This document shows, one piece after another, positions 51,470-60,367 of a stretch of DNA of 64,000 nt. The notes under the pieces were generated by a model. The model had not been told where the DNA came from. It saw only the letters and a program-made list of their open reading frames with translations, and ran no database searches. Numbering within the stretch: the stretch's first letter is position 1; the number at the start of each line of letters is the position of its first letter. This stretch comes from Vulcanimicrobiota bacterium (GTDB lineage: Bacteria; Vulcanimicrobiota; Vulcanimicrobiia; Eremiobacterales; Eremiobacteraceae), in contig JAFAKE010000070.1 in NCBI GenBank assembly GCA_019235715.1, forward strand, positions 32,436 through 96,435, given 5' to 3'. A program made the translations under genes and the position numbers.

Positions 51470-52558
51470 CTAGCGCGGCGTACGCGTCGGCATCGGCGTC
51501 GGGGGCGGCGCCGGCGGCGATGCCAATCGCGCGCCGCTGAAGGATGGCAGGGGCACCGGCGGCAGGCTCAGTTCTTGCGGCGGCGGCCCCGCTTCGGTTT
51601 GCGGCGGTGGCTCGCGCATGATGTTGTCGGTCGGCGCAGGGTGCGAGATCTCCGAAGATGCCCCGCCGTGCATGATGTCGCTGTCGGGAGGGACCGTCTC
51701 GATATTGCGCGGCAGCTCAGTCGCTTCGGCATACCCCGGGCCTGGCCGGCCGGGGATGAAGCGGGCAAGCGCGATCAAGTAATCGCCCTTCATCATATAT
51801 GTGCCATTTTGCCCATTGCGCGTCGAGAGGTTGCCGGATCCGGTCATCGTGTAGCTCGACCCGAGGACCAAGCGCTGCTCCATGTCGACGAACGACGTGC
51901 CATTGGCCGTTCCTCCACCGTGGAGCGCCGCTATACCGAGGCCGGGCACGGTCACGCTGGCGTTGCTGTCGATAGAGCCGGTCGCAACGACTTGCTGTAC
52001 CGCGTCGTTGCCCTCCCAAGCATTGCTCGCGTTCGTCAGGCGCAGCATCGTGGTGCCAAAGGGCATTTGCACAGCGCCGCTTGCCGGCCATTTGCCGCCC
52101 TCGGTGAGCGGCGCAGGCGATTGGCCACCCGTATTTTCCGGCGGCGGCGATCCCGACAACACGAGCGCGATGGGGGTCAACGCAGAAAGTGCTCCGGCTT
52201 GCGCAATGCTCCCGTCATTTCCGATTGCGGGACTTGGCCGTGCCGCCTGGTCGGACGCAACATCATCAGCGACGGCGACGACCGCCGCGCCGTTTTCGTA
52301 TCCTTCGACGGTGAACGCGATGCTGTGCGAGTCCTGTCGTGTCAACGTCCTCGAAACGATGTCGCCGCTCGGCGAACGGTAGCGCACGACCAATGTCTGA
52401 TGGCGCTGAATGACATAGACCTGTTCCTCGGCGACCGCGAAGACGCGGCCCATGGGGAACACGTTTTGCAGCGGCGATGACGAGCCGGCGCCCGCAGATG
52501 CGGCCAGCGCCGCCGCGGCGAGCGCGACAGCAGCGAAGACAAGCGCATGCGGCTTCAT
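51470..52558 (-). CDS. Secreted Pro-rich protein of unknown function
   Basis: The 362-residue protein has a signal peptide (ALVFAAVALAAAALAASAGA), a central region with AVAEEQVYVIQRHQTLVVRY and SSYTMTGSGNLSTRNGQNGT, and a C-terminal tail rich in Pro, Ala and Ser (PPVPLPSFSGARLASPPAPP). I do not recognise a domain. It lies two bases downstream of another secreted protein on the same strand and ends the pair. Confidence 0.65.
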   Translation of the reverse strand: MKPHALVFAAVALAAAALAASAGAGSSSPLQNVFPMGRVFAVAEEQVYVIQRHQTLVVRYRSPSGDIVSRTLTRQDSHSIAFTVEGYENGAAVVAVADDVASDQAARPSPAIGNDGSIAQAGALSALTPIALVLSGSPPPENTGGQSPAPLTEGGKWPASGAVQMPFGTTMLRLTNASNAWEGNDAVQQVVATGSIDSNASVTVPGLGIAALHGGGTANGTSFVDMEQRLVLGSSYTMTGSGNLSTRNGQNGTYMMKGDYLIALARFIPGRPGPGYAEATELPRNIETVPPDSDIMHGGASSEISHPAPTDNIMREPPPQTEAGPPPQELSLPPVPLPSFSGARLASPPAPPPTPMPTRTPR

Positions 52559-52560
52559 CG

Positions 52561-53454
52561 TCAGGGAGTCGGCGTCACCACCGGCACTGTCGGATAGGGC
52601 GAGGGAGCGACCTGCGCGGGCACCGGCGTCGGCGTTTGCGTCGGCTCGGCGGACGGCGTCGGTGAAGCGGATGCAGCCGGTGCGACCTCCTCAACCGTTG
52701 GCAGACGCGAGAACTGGCGCAATACGATCGTGACAAGGCTGGACGAGTCGACGCTGCTACCGGACGTCGCATCTTGGACGATCGAATCCGTACGAATCGC
52801 CTGACCGACGAACAAGCCGTCTTGCTGGTCGTAATAGTAGGTGCCGGCCATGTTCATGCTTGCTTGCACGGGATCGTTCTGCGCGACATACTCACCCCCG
52901 CCGGTCGTCTGCACGATCAGCGTCGGCAGCCCTTGATACGTCTGTTGGCCCTGCACGGCGCGGTTGAGCGCGATCGTCATCGGGTATTCCGGCGATGGAA
53001 TAAGCCAGCGCCATCTCGGCTGCGTGCGCACATCGCGCGCCGCGATGTCGCGCGAACTTTGATTGGCGAGCGCGATCGCTTGATCGATCAGCGGATCGAT
53101 AGAACCCGATGGATGTATCTCGCCTGCCGGGCTCACGGTCGCCTGCAGCGTGCGCTGCAAGACCACGGGTTGCCCATGCGTGTAGCCGATCAGCTGAATG
53201 TTGAGCGTGCCATTCGCCGTGCCGTCAGGGCCGACCGTGCCGATCTGCAGCGTCGCGGTTCCCGCGCCCGTGCTGGAGTCGGTTTGCGGCTTGCTATGAT
53301 TCCCGGTCTGCGCGGAGCGTTCGTCGACTTGAACGGTGATGTCGTATGTGAAGCTGTCGCCCGGACGCAAGTGCGGCGCGTCGGCAAGACTCGGCATACC
53401 GGCGATGGTGACGACGGCGCAGCACAGCACGAACATCGCGAGGCGATGATTCAC
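52561..53454 (-). CDS. Secreted protein of unknown function, Pro/Thr-rich tail
   Basis: The 297-residue protein starts at a GTG (53454) with GGAGG upstream; the longer frame up to 53541 lacks domain character. It has a signal peptide (RLAMFVLCCAVVTIAGMPSL) and a beta-rich body (DSFTYDITVQVDERSAQTGN, GTANGTLNIQLIGYTHGQPV, YYYDQQDGLFVGQAIRTDSI), ending in PSPYPTVPVVTPTP. No family is recognised. It is coupled to the next secreted gene with a gap of two bases. Confidence 0.65.
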   Translation of the reverse strand: MNHRLAMFVLCCAVVTIAGMPSLADAPHLRPGDSFTYDITVQVDERSAQTGNHSKPQTDSSTGAGTATLQIGTVGPDGTANGTLNIQLIGYTHGQPVVLQRTLQATVSPAGEIHPSGSIDPLIDQAIALANQSSRDIAARDVRTQPRWRWLIPSPEYPMTIALNRAVQGQQTYQGLPTLIVQTTGGGEYVAQNDPVQASMNMAGTYYYDQQDGLFVGQAIRTDSIVQDATSGSSVDSSSLVTIVLRQFSRLPTVEEVAPAASASPTPSAEPTQTPTPVPAQVAPSPYPTVPVVTPTP

Positions 53455-53568
53455 GCCAACCTCCGGAACCCGCTCGTGCACCTTAAAAAAACCATGGCAG
53501 GGTCGCGAGCGGAACAGGCGCAACCTTGGCGCTCTCTTCATTAGTCATCGGCGTAGAAGGATACTCTT

Positions 53569-54495
53569 ATGAATCGCGCGCGCGCGGCGGCCGCATCGAT
53601 CGCGGTCGTGATGGGCCTCACGGGAATCGGGTGCTCGAGCAGCAGCACCTCCGGATTTATCGTACATTCGACCTACACAGCGCTTGGCGCCAGCGACGCT
53701 GTCGGCGTGGGATCGTCCGCGCCGTGCACGACTGCTGGCACGCCGCCCATGCCAAGCCCTCCGAGTTGTCCGGGCGGCAAGAGCTACGTCGTTGACCTGA
53801 CGGGGCTGTTAAGCGGCCCGAGCGCGCAGGTCACGTTGGTCGATCTCGGGATTTCCGGCGCCGTCATCGGGCCCGACATCCAGGCCGATACCGCTGCGTG
53901 TTTCGGCGCGCCCGGCAACATCATCACGAGTGAAGTGCCGCTAATCAACGCTAGCTCAACGTTGGTCACGGTGTTCACCGGCGGCAACGACACGAATGCG
54001 ATCGTCCAATGCTCGGCGGGCAACCCGAATCCGGCGGCGTTCATCGCCGCCGAAATGGCGAAGTTCGGCGCCGATTACGCGACCTTAATCCAAGACATCA
54101 AGAAGGCAGCGCCCAACGCGGAGATCGTCGTTTCGAATCTTCCGAATTTCGCCTTGATACCGGTCGGCACCATGCAGCCGGCGCCGGTGCAAGCAGCGCT
54201 CGATCAAGTATCGGTCGGCCTAGACATGCAGGTGATCAATCCGTCCGCCGGCAGCAGCGTCAATGCGGTCGTGGACGCGTTGTGCACCGCGCAATCGTAC
54301 AACGTCGCCAACTTCTCCGCGGACGGCTTCCATCCGAACGATGCCGGCTATGCGGCGTTCGCGCAACTCTATGCCAACCAGGTGCAGGCTGCGAAAACGC
54401 CGCCGGCGCCCGCGCCGCAGTCGAGCTGCCCGCCGTACAGCCTTGCAGCAAAGACGAGCTCGCTGCCGGCAAGCGTCAAACTCTGGCGTTACTGA
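53569..54495 (+). CDS. SGNH/GDSL hydrolase-like lipoprotein
   Basis: The 308-residue protein has a lipobox at GLTGIGCSSS (Cys22) and an SGNH-type fold: TALGASDAVGVG in block I, TVFTGGNDTNAIV in block III and FSADGFHPNDAGYAAFAQLY in block V with catalytic Asp-His. Block I has GASD where GDS is usual, so the nucleophile Ser is shifted (A-S-D) and activity needs checking. AAGGA precedes the ATG. It may be a surface esterase. Confidence 0.8.
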   Translation: MNRARAAAASIAVVMGLTGIGCSSSSTSGFIVHSTYTALGASDAVGVGSSAPCTTAGTPPMPSPPSCPGGKSYVVDLTGLLSGPSAQVTLVDLGISGAVIGPDIQADTAACFGAPGNIITSEVPLINASSTLVTVFTGGNDTNAIVQCSAGNPNPAAFIAAEMAKFGADYATLIQDIKKAAPNAEIVVSNLPNFALIPVGTMQPAPVQAALDQVSVGLDMQVINPSAGSSVNAVVDALCTAQSYNVANFSADGFHPNDAGYAAFAQLYANQVQAAKTPPAPAPQSSCPPYSLAAKTSSLPASVKLWRY

Positions 54496-54574
54496 TCGGC
54501 TAGCGCGTCACAAGCGACGGAGCGGTCGATGCTTGAGTCGACCGCTTCGCGTATGCCGATGTATACTAAAGGAT

Positions 54575-55153
54575 ATGCGAAGGTTGGTCTTGGTCCTTGC
54601 GATGCTCGCGTTGCCGGCTGCCGCGCTGGCTGACGACGGATATGATTCCGCTTTTGCCCAGGCTGTGCGCGCTGCGACCGAGACCTATCGGCTGGTCTAC
54701 TGGGCGAAGGCGGCGGACTACGTGCAGACCACAGACTACATTGACGGCGTCGGCGTCATGTTCACCAACCACGCGCGCTTCGATCCGAGCGACCTCGCAC
54801 ATCCGACGCTGCTCGTCTACGACGAGAGCGGACGTCTCGTCGCATGCGGTTATCAGTTCGCGAACAGGACGGTGCCGAGCGCCTTCGGATCGGTGCCTGC
54901 GAGCGCGTGGTATGACATCCCGCAACACGTGCATTACAACGCGCTGCAAAACGGTCAAATGCATTACGGGCAGGCACCCTGGACCTCAAACGCACAACCA
55001 ACCGCCGACACGTTGAACGCGCAAGGCTTATTGCCGGCCGGCTCGAGTTTACAATTCGCATTCGTGCATCCGGCGGTGCGCGCGATCATCGTCTGGGCGT
55101 GGCTGCCAAATTCCGATGGCCTGTACGCCGGCGAAAATGCCCTCTTACCGTAG
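54575..55153 (+). CDS. Secreted protein of unknown function
   Basis: The 192-residue protein has a short signal peptide (LVLVLAMLALPAAALA) and a body with VQTTDYIDGVGVMFTNHARF, SAWYDIPQHVHYNALQNGQM and IIVWAWLPNSDGLYAGENAL. I do not recognise a family. The ATG at 54575 lies directly behind AAAGGAT, a rather short spacing, and the last 17 bases overlap the DUF167 gene start. Confidence 0.65.
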   Translation: MRRLVLVLAMLALPAAALADDGYDSAFAQAVRAATETYRLVYWAKAADYVQTTDYIDGVGVMFTNHARFDPSDLAHPTLLVYDESGRLVACGYQFANRTVPSAFGSVPASAWYDIPQHVHYNALQNGQMHYGQAPWTSNAQPTADTLNAQGLLPAGSSLQFAFVHPAVRAIIVWAWLPNSDGLYAGENALLP

Positions 55154-55430
55154 CGGTGCGTATATCACGGTCAACGCCAAGCCAGGATCAAGATCGGCCA
55201 GCGTGACGTGGGATGGATCTCACCTCATCGTCCGCGTGCGCGAGCGCGCGCATGACGGAAAGGCGAATGAGGCCTGCCGTGCGGCGATCGCGGAAGCGTT
55301 GCGCGTGCCGCTATCCACGGTCGAGCTCGTACGTGGCGGTCGCGCGAAGATTAAGACGTTCGCGCTGAACGATCTATCGCGCGCGGAACTGAATGCGCGG
55401 CTCGCCAGACTGAGCGACTCGATTAGCTGA
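55137..55430 (+). CDS. DUF167 (YggU) family protein
   Basis: The 97-residue protein has the DUF167 pattern: ITVNAKPGSRSASVTWDG, LIVRVRERAHDGKANEACRA, and a C-terminal VELVRGGRAKIKTFALND. DUF167 proteins are small and widespread, with no known biochemical role. Start is the ATG at 55137, inside the 3' end of the secreted gene, so it may be translationally coupled. Its 3' end overlaps the convergent nicotinate phosphoribosyltransferase by eight bases. Confidence 0.88.
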   Translation: MPSYRSGAYITVNAKPGSRSASVTWDGSHLIVRVRERAHDGKANEACRAAIAEALRVPLSTVELVRGGRAKIKTFALNDLSRAELNARLARLSDSIS

Positions 55431-56538
55431 GCTTCTCGAGGCGTGGGTTGGGACGATATGGACGGCCGACCTTGTGGCACGCGACCATTTTTCCGTCCTT
55501 TTCTGCGAGCGCGATGTCGGCCGTGAAGTCGTAGATGCCGCGGAATAGCGCCGAGCCGACTGCGTACGCATCGACCGGAATCTTGCGATCCTCGAACTGG
55601 TTGATCTTGGCGACGTCAAACCCGCCGGATACGATGATCTTCACCCAGCCGTAGCCCGCGTCGTCGAGCGCGCGCCGCACGTTGAGCACCAGCTCCGGAT
55701 TGACGCCGGTCGGTTTGAACGTGCCCATCGAATTCCACAAGCTCTTGTCGACGAGCGTCTCAGAGGTGTCCAGCCGGACGCCCCAAAGGCGCCGGCCCAG
55801 ACGAGCAGCGACCGCGATCGACGTGTTCACGCAATCGTTGTCAAAATCGACAAGCGCGATGACGTTGACCGATGGATCGACAAACTCAGCGAACTTCGCC
55901 GTCGCAAGCACCGTGTCGCCGTTGTATGCGGCGATCAAGCCATGGGGCACAGTTCCGATGCCCCTCGAACCCCACCATTCGGCTTGCGCGTCGGTGCTCA
56001 CGCCGAGCGCGCCGCTCACGTATGCGGCATAACCGTCGCCCGTCTGGACGAGATGATGATCGAAGCGCGCAGGAAAGAACAGCACGTTTTTGCCGTTCGC
56101 CGCAGCGACCACGGCGCTCGTGTTGGTCGCGACTTTCGTGCGACGCGTCAGGACGCCGAGATAATCGGTCTCGAGATGCGCGAAGAGGCCGTAATCGCCT
56201 TCAATCGTCATCACGACTTCGTACGGCGCGATGCGATCGCCGTCGTAGAGCGCGCGCACATCGAGTTGCGGCCAGCCGTCAGTCCAGGACCCGTCTGCAT
56301 TGCGCCGGCCGCTGCACAGCTTCAAGATCGCAATGGCTTCGTCGATGCCGCACAGCACGGCGTGCTTCTTTTGGAATACTTGCATCAAAACGCGCGGGTG
56401 ATGGTCGTCCGCCTGCAAGATCTGGCGCACTCGATTGAAGTACGTATCCGAGTAGTACCCGTCGCGCATCTTCTCGACCGGAAGATTGAGGATCTGCGGA
56501 TCGAGCCGCTTGTGCCGCGGCGGCGCCTGGGTCGCCAT
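55423..56538 (-). CDS. Nicotinate phosphoribosyltransferase-family protein
   Basis: The 371-residue protein has the PncB/NAPRTase pattern: LPVEKMRDGYYSDTYFNRVR, APYEVVMTIEGDYGLFAHLE, TDYLGVLTRRTKVATNTSAV, DAQAEWWGSRGIGTVPHGLI, ALVDFDNDCVNTSIAVAARL, and VKIIVSGGFDVAKINQFEDR with a phosphate-binding loop. It should convert nicotinate and PRPP to nicotinate mononucleotide in NAD salvage. It is transcribed away from the polX gene; no partner of the pathway is adjacent. Confidence 0.88.
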   Translation of the reverse strand: MATQAPPRHKRLDPQILNLPVEKMRDGYYSDTYFNRVRQILQADDHHPRVLMQVFQKKHAVLCGIDEAIAILKLCSGRRNADGSWTDGWPQLDVRALYDGDRIAPYEVVMTIEGDYGLFAHLETDYLGVLTRRTKVATNTSAVVAAANGKNVLFFPARFDHHLVQTGDGYAAYVSGALGVSTDAQAEWWGSRGIGTVPHGLIAAYNGDTVLATAKFAEFVDPSVNVIALVDFDNDCVNTSIAVAARLGRRLWGVRLDTSETLVDKSLWNSMGTFKPTGVNPELVLNVRRALDDAGYGWVKIIVSGGFDVAKINQFEDRKIPVDAYAVGSALFRGIYDFTADIALAEKDGKMVACHKVGRPYRPNPRLEKLS

Positions 56539-56606
56539 CGTGGCGAAATTCGTTCGGGCGGGGTCGCAGCGGCGCCTTCGAGAAGGCAGGCGACCAAGGC
56601 ATTACT

Positions 56607-58385
56607 GTGACTAACTACGACATCGCCGCTCGCCTCAACGAAATCGCTGCGCTCATGGAGTTCGACGGCGAACCATTCTTCAAGATCAAGGCGTACGAAC
56701 GCGCTGCGCGCAGTCTCGAGGATTGCGAGACGCCGGTGCGCGAGCTTATCGATGCCGGCGAAGTCGACGAACTGCCGGGCGTAGGGAAAGCGATCGCGCA
56801 GAAGATCGTCGACATCGAATCGACCGGCACGTGCAAGTATCTCGAAGAACTGCGCGCCAAGTTCCCCTCGACCATCCTTGAACTTTTGCGCGTGCCCGGC
56901 ATCGGCACGAAGACCGCGATCGCGATGTATCAGCGCCTCGGCATCACAGGGCTTGACGACTTGCGCGCTGCGGTCGAGGACGGATCGATTGCGGCGCTGC
57001 CGCGACTCGGCGCGAAGGGCGTTGAGAATCTCAAGCTAGCGCTCTCGCGCTTGGCACAGCGCACGCAGCGCATGCGCCTGGGCGACGCGTGGGAGCTCGC
57101 GGCGCGGATCACCGCAGCGCTCGAGGAGGCGAAACTCGCCAAGAACGTCGTCGCGGCCGGCAGTCTGCGCCGCATGGAATCGACTGTCGGGGATCTCGAC
57201 TTCATCTGCACGAGCTCGACGCCCGAAAAAGCGCTTGACTTCTTCTGCGCGCTGCACGGCGTTGAGCGCGTGACGGCTAAAGGCGATACGAAAGCGACGG
57301 TTTGGCTGCACGCGGGCATCGCCGCTGACTTGCGCGTGGTGCCCCATCGCTGTTTTGGCAACTTGCTCCAGCACTTCACCGGCAACAAAGATCATAACGT
57401 CAAGCTGCGCGAGTACGCGCTGCGCAAGGGCCTTTCAGTCAGCGAGTGGGGCGTGCAGACGATCGAGACCGGCCGCGTGCGCACGTCCGCCACCGAAGCC
57501 GGCGTCTACGAGATGCTCGGCTTGCCGTTCATCCCGCCCGAGATACGGCTCGGATTGAACGAGATCGAATTAGCGCGCAAGCACGAGCTGCCGGCGCTCA
57601 TCGAGATCGGCGACATCCGCGGCGATCTTCACGATCATACGACGTGGAGCGACGGGACACGCAGCATCGAGCAGATGGCGCGGGAAGCCGCGCGCCGCGG
57701 ATTTTCATACATGTCGATCTCAGATCACTCGCGCGGGCGCGCGGTCGGAAACGGTTTGTCGATCGAGCGGCTGCTCGAGCAGATCGCAGAAATCAGATCG
57801 GTCGCGACGTCGTACGGCATCCGGCTCCTATGCTCGTCCGAAGTCGACATCCGCGCCGATGGCACGCTTGACTTTCCCGACGATGTGCTCGCGCAACTCG
57901 ACATCGTCGTCGCCTCGATACACTCCGGCTTCGCGGCGGACAAGTCCAAGCAGACGGCACGCTTGCTACGTGCGATCGAAAATCCGAACGTGAATATCAT
58001 CGGTCATCCGACCGGCGTGCTGATCGAACAACGTGCCGGCTATGAATTTGACGCCGACGCTGTTTTTCGCGCAGCGGCTGCCTCTGGAACTGCGCTTGAG
58101 ATCAACTCGAATCCCGCGCGACTAGACTTAAGCGCTGCGCTGGCGCGACGCGCGAAAGAGCTTGGCTGCACGATCGCGATCGACAACGACGCACACGCTT
58201 TCGAGGACTTCGACAACTTGCGTTTTGGCGTCGGCACGGCGCGCAAGGCTGGTCTGACGAAGGCCGATGTGCTGAACGCGCGGACAGTGGAAGACGTTCT
58301 CGCCTTCGTGGCAGCGAAGCGCGCGCGTGGCTCTAATTCACAAACACGGGAAAAAGCCGCTCAGTCGACCGAGCTCTTCGGCTGA
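56607..58385 (+). CDS. polX: DNA polymerase X with C-terminal PHP domain
   Basis: The 592-residue protein has the typical three-part layout: an N-terminal helix-hairpin-helix region (GEVDELPGVGKAIAQKIVDI, LLRVPGIGTKTAIAMYQRLG), a polymerase X domain with AAGSLRRMESTVGDLDFICT (G-S and D-L-D), and a C-terminal PHP phosphoesterase (RGDLHDHTTWSDGTRSIEQM, SISDHSRGRAVGNGLSIERL, YGIRLLCSSEVDIRADGTLD, NSNPARLDLSAALARRAKEL). It acts in gap-filling DNA repair and 3'-5' trimming. Start is GTG 56607. Its 3' end overlaps the convergent PHP gene by 25 bases. Confidence 0.93.
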   Translation: MTNYDIAARLNEIAALMEFDGEPFFKIKAYERAARSLEDCETPVRELIDAGEVDELPGVGKAIAQKIVDIESTGTCKYLEELRAKFPSTILELLRVPGIGTKTAIAMYQRLGITGLDDLRAAVEDGSIAALPRLGAKGVENLKLALSRLAQRTQRMRLGDAWELAARITAALEEAKLAKNVVAAGSLRRMESTVGDLDFICTSSTPEKALDFFCALHGVERVTAKGDTKATVWLHAGIAADLRVVPHRCFGNLLQHFTGNKDHNVKLREYALRKGLSVSEWGVQTIETGRVRTSATEAGVYEMLGLPFIPPEIRLGLNEIELARKHELPALIEIGDIRGDLHDHTTWSDGTRSIEQMAREAARRGFSYMSISDHSRGRAVGNGLSIERLLEQIAEIRSVATSYGIRLLCSSEVDIRADGTLDFPDDVLAQLDIVVASIHSGFAADKSKQTARLLRAIENPNVNIIGHPTGVLIEQRAGYEFDADAVFRAAAASGTALEINSNPARLDLSAALARRAKELGCTIAIDNDAHAFEDFDNLRFGVGTARKAGLTKADVLNARTVEDVLAFVAAKRARGSNSQTREKAAQSTELFG

Positions 58386-59194
58386 CGGAACGTCTGAATC
58401 TCAAGACGCTGCAGCAGATCGGGCGGCGCTTCGAACTGCGGATTGACATACGCGCCTTGGAACCAACCGTGCCAGTCGCTGCCGCACGAGTACAGCTTTC
58501 CGCGGCGGCGCGCGAGACCGCACAATTCTGAACGTCGATCCGAATCGTAGCGCATGTACATCGCTTCGAGTCCATCGAGCTCGTCAAGCAGCTGATCGGC
58601 GAGTCCGTCATCGACCAGGTCGGCGGGGTGTGCGAGCATCGCAACGCCACCCGCGCCGCGGATGATCGCGCCGGCTTGCGCGGGTGTCGGCAAACCTTCA
58701 TACGCGTGCGCGGGCAGGGACGCGAAAAAAGCGCGGAACGCACCGTGACAGCGCTGCGGATCGCCGCCCTCGAACCCGCGCCGGCACAAACGCTCGATCA
58801 ATACCGGCAGACGCACGGGTGCATCCGCAAAATCGCGATTCCATTCGACCGCGACACCTTCTGACGCAAGTGACCTGATCCAGCGCTCTTGGTTCTCGCC
58901 AAATATTTGCGATGTCTGTTCGTTCGCGAAACGCAAGTCGCCGTCGCGGTCGGAAACGTTGAAACCCAAAACGTGGACGACCCGGCCAGCGTCGTAGGTC
59001 GTCATCTCAATGCCGCCGATGAAGCGCACCCCCCGATCCGCCGCGCGCGTACGAGCGGCCGCATGCCCGGCGGTCGTGTCGTGGTCGGTCAACGCGACAA
59101 GTTCCACGCCCGCATCCGCAACGGCGTCCACCACCGCTTCTGGCGCTAATTCGCCGTCGCTTCGATTGCTGTGCAGATGGAGGTCGCAAAGCAT
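58361..59194 (-). CDS. PHP-domain phosphoesterase
   Basis: The 277-residue protein contains the PHP metal-binding motifs: CDLHLHSNRSDGELAPEAVV, LVALTDHDTTAGHAAARTRA, FIGGIEMTTYDAGRVVHVLG, and a late GSDWHGWFQGAY and MLAHPADL. It is an independent PHP phosphoesterase of the type annotated as a nucleoside or nucleic acid phosphatase. The frame goes on upstream to 59767 without domain character, antisense to the Rieske gene; the ATG at 59194 fits the family. It overlaps polX by 25 bases. Confidence 0.87.
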   Translation of the reverse strand: MLCDLHLHSNRSDGELAPEAVVDAVADAGVELVALTDHDTTAGHAAARTRAADRGVRFIGGIEMTTYDAGRVVHVLGFNVSDRDGDLRFANEQTSQIFGENQERWIRSLASEGVAVEWNRDFADAPVRLPVLIERLCRRGFEGGDPQRCHGAFRAFFASLPAHAYEGLPTPAQAGAIIRGAGGVAMLAHPADLVDDGLADQLLDELDGLEAMYMRYDSDRRSELCGLARRRGKLYSCGSDWHGWFQGAYVNPQFEAPPDLLQRLEIQTFRQPKSSVD

Positions 59195-59251
59195 TGACCG
59201 TGTCGATTCGCTCCCGCGGGTGACGGCGCCCCTGCGCGAGAACCCTCCACT

Positions 59252-60367
59252 ATGGCGACTTTCACCAGAGCCAGACTCGTCGCATCTGCCCATACTCTTG
59301 AGGGACGATACTACACGTCGCCAGACGTCTTCAAAGAGGAACAAACCCGTATCTTCTCGCGCGGCTGGGTGTGCGTCGGTCGAGAAGAACAGCTTCCCGA
59401 GGCGGGCAGCTTTTTCACCGCGCAAGTCGCGGACGAGAGCCTCATCATCGTGCGCGATAAGAGCGCGCGCCTGCACGCGCACTTCAATGTATGCAGACAT
59501 CGTGGCACTCGCATCTGCGAGGCTGCGAGCGGCAAGTTCAGCGGCGCAATCGTCTGCCCGTATCACGCGTGGACGTACGGCCTTGACGGCACGCTCATGA
59601 CGGCGCGCAATATGAAGGACGTGCCTGGCTTCGAGGAGTCGGTGTATCCCCTGCGCGCGGCGGCGCTCGCGACGTGGGAAGGCTTCATCTTCGTCGATAT
59701 CTCCGAGAATCCGCAGCCCTTCGCCAACACGTTCCCCGCGCTGACCGATCGTTTTGACCGCTGGCACATCGGCCGCTTGCGCGAAGGCAAGCGCATCGAC
59801 TACGATCTCGCGTGCAACTGGAAGCTGATCTTACAGAACTATTCCGAGTGCTATCACTGTCCGCTCGTGCACCCGCAACTGGACAAGGTGTCGCCGTGGG
59901 ACAGCGGCCGCAACGACCTGTCGTCAGGGACCGTCCTTGGGGGATACATGTCGCTGCGCCACGGCAGCGAGACGATGACGCTGAGCGGCGGAACTACGCG
60001 CAAAGCGTTCCCCGAGCTGAGCGCAGAAGACCGCGAGCGAGTTTACTACTACGAGATCTTTCCGTCCATGCTGCTCAGCCTGCATCCGGACTACGTCATG
60101 GCGCACTATCTCACGCCAGTGACTCCGCAACGCACGCTGGTGACCTGCGTGTGGCTCTTCGATCCAACCGAAATGACCAAACCCGATTTTGACGGTTCTG
60201 ATGCGGTCGAGTTCTGGGATATGACCAATCGCCAAGATTGGCACGTGTGCGAGCTTTCGCAACTCGGTGTGGCCTCGCGCGCGTACACACCGGGTCCATA
60301 CGCGCAAGCCGAGGGGCTGCTTGCCGCCTTTGACAAGAACTATATGCACATCATGGAGCAATCATGA
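59252..60367 (+). CDS. Rieske non-heme iron oxygenase, alpha subunit
   Basis: The 371-residue protein has the Rieske 2Fe-2S motif CRHRGTRICEAASGKFSG and CPYHAWTYGLDGTL, and the mononuclear-iron block NYSECYHCPLVHPQLDKVSP, with the third ligand likely in DGSDAVEFWDMTNRQDWHVC. The residues WKLILQNYSECYHCPLVHPQ are the usual ring-hydroxylating dioxygenase pattern. The substrate is unknown; an aromatic, choline-like or steroid-like molecule is possible. No reductase or ferredoxin lies next to it. The stop overlaps the start of the downstream secreted gene by four bases. Confidence 0.92.
   Translation: MATFTRARLVASAHTLEGRYYTSPDVFKEEQTRIFSRGWVCVGREEQLPEAGSFFTAQVADESLIIVRDKSARLHAHFNVCRHRGTRICEAASGKFSGAIVCPYHAWTYGLDGTLMTARNMKDVPGFEESVYPLRAAALATWEGFIFVDISENPQPFANTFPALTDRFDRWHIGRLREGKRIDYDLACNWKLILQNYSECYHCPLVHPQLDKVSPWDSGRNDLSSGTVLGGYMSLRHGSETMTLSGGTTRKAFPELSAEDRERVYYYEIFPSMLLSLHPDYVMAHYLTPVTPQRTLVTCVWLFDPTEMTKPDFDGSDAVEFWDMTNRQDWHVCELSQLGVASRAYTPGPYAQAEGLLAAFDKNYMHIMEQS

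Noticed and set aside
54263-55153. 296-residue frame covering the end of the SGNH lipoprotein
   Set aside because: The first 104 residues are an Arg-rich shadow of the lipoprotein; the ATG at 54575 begins a proper signal peptide.
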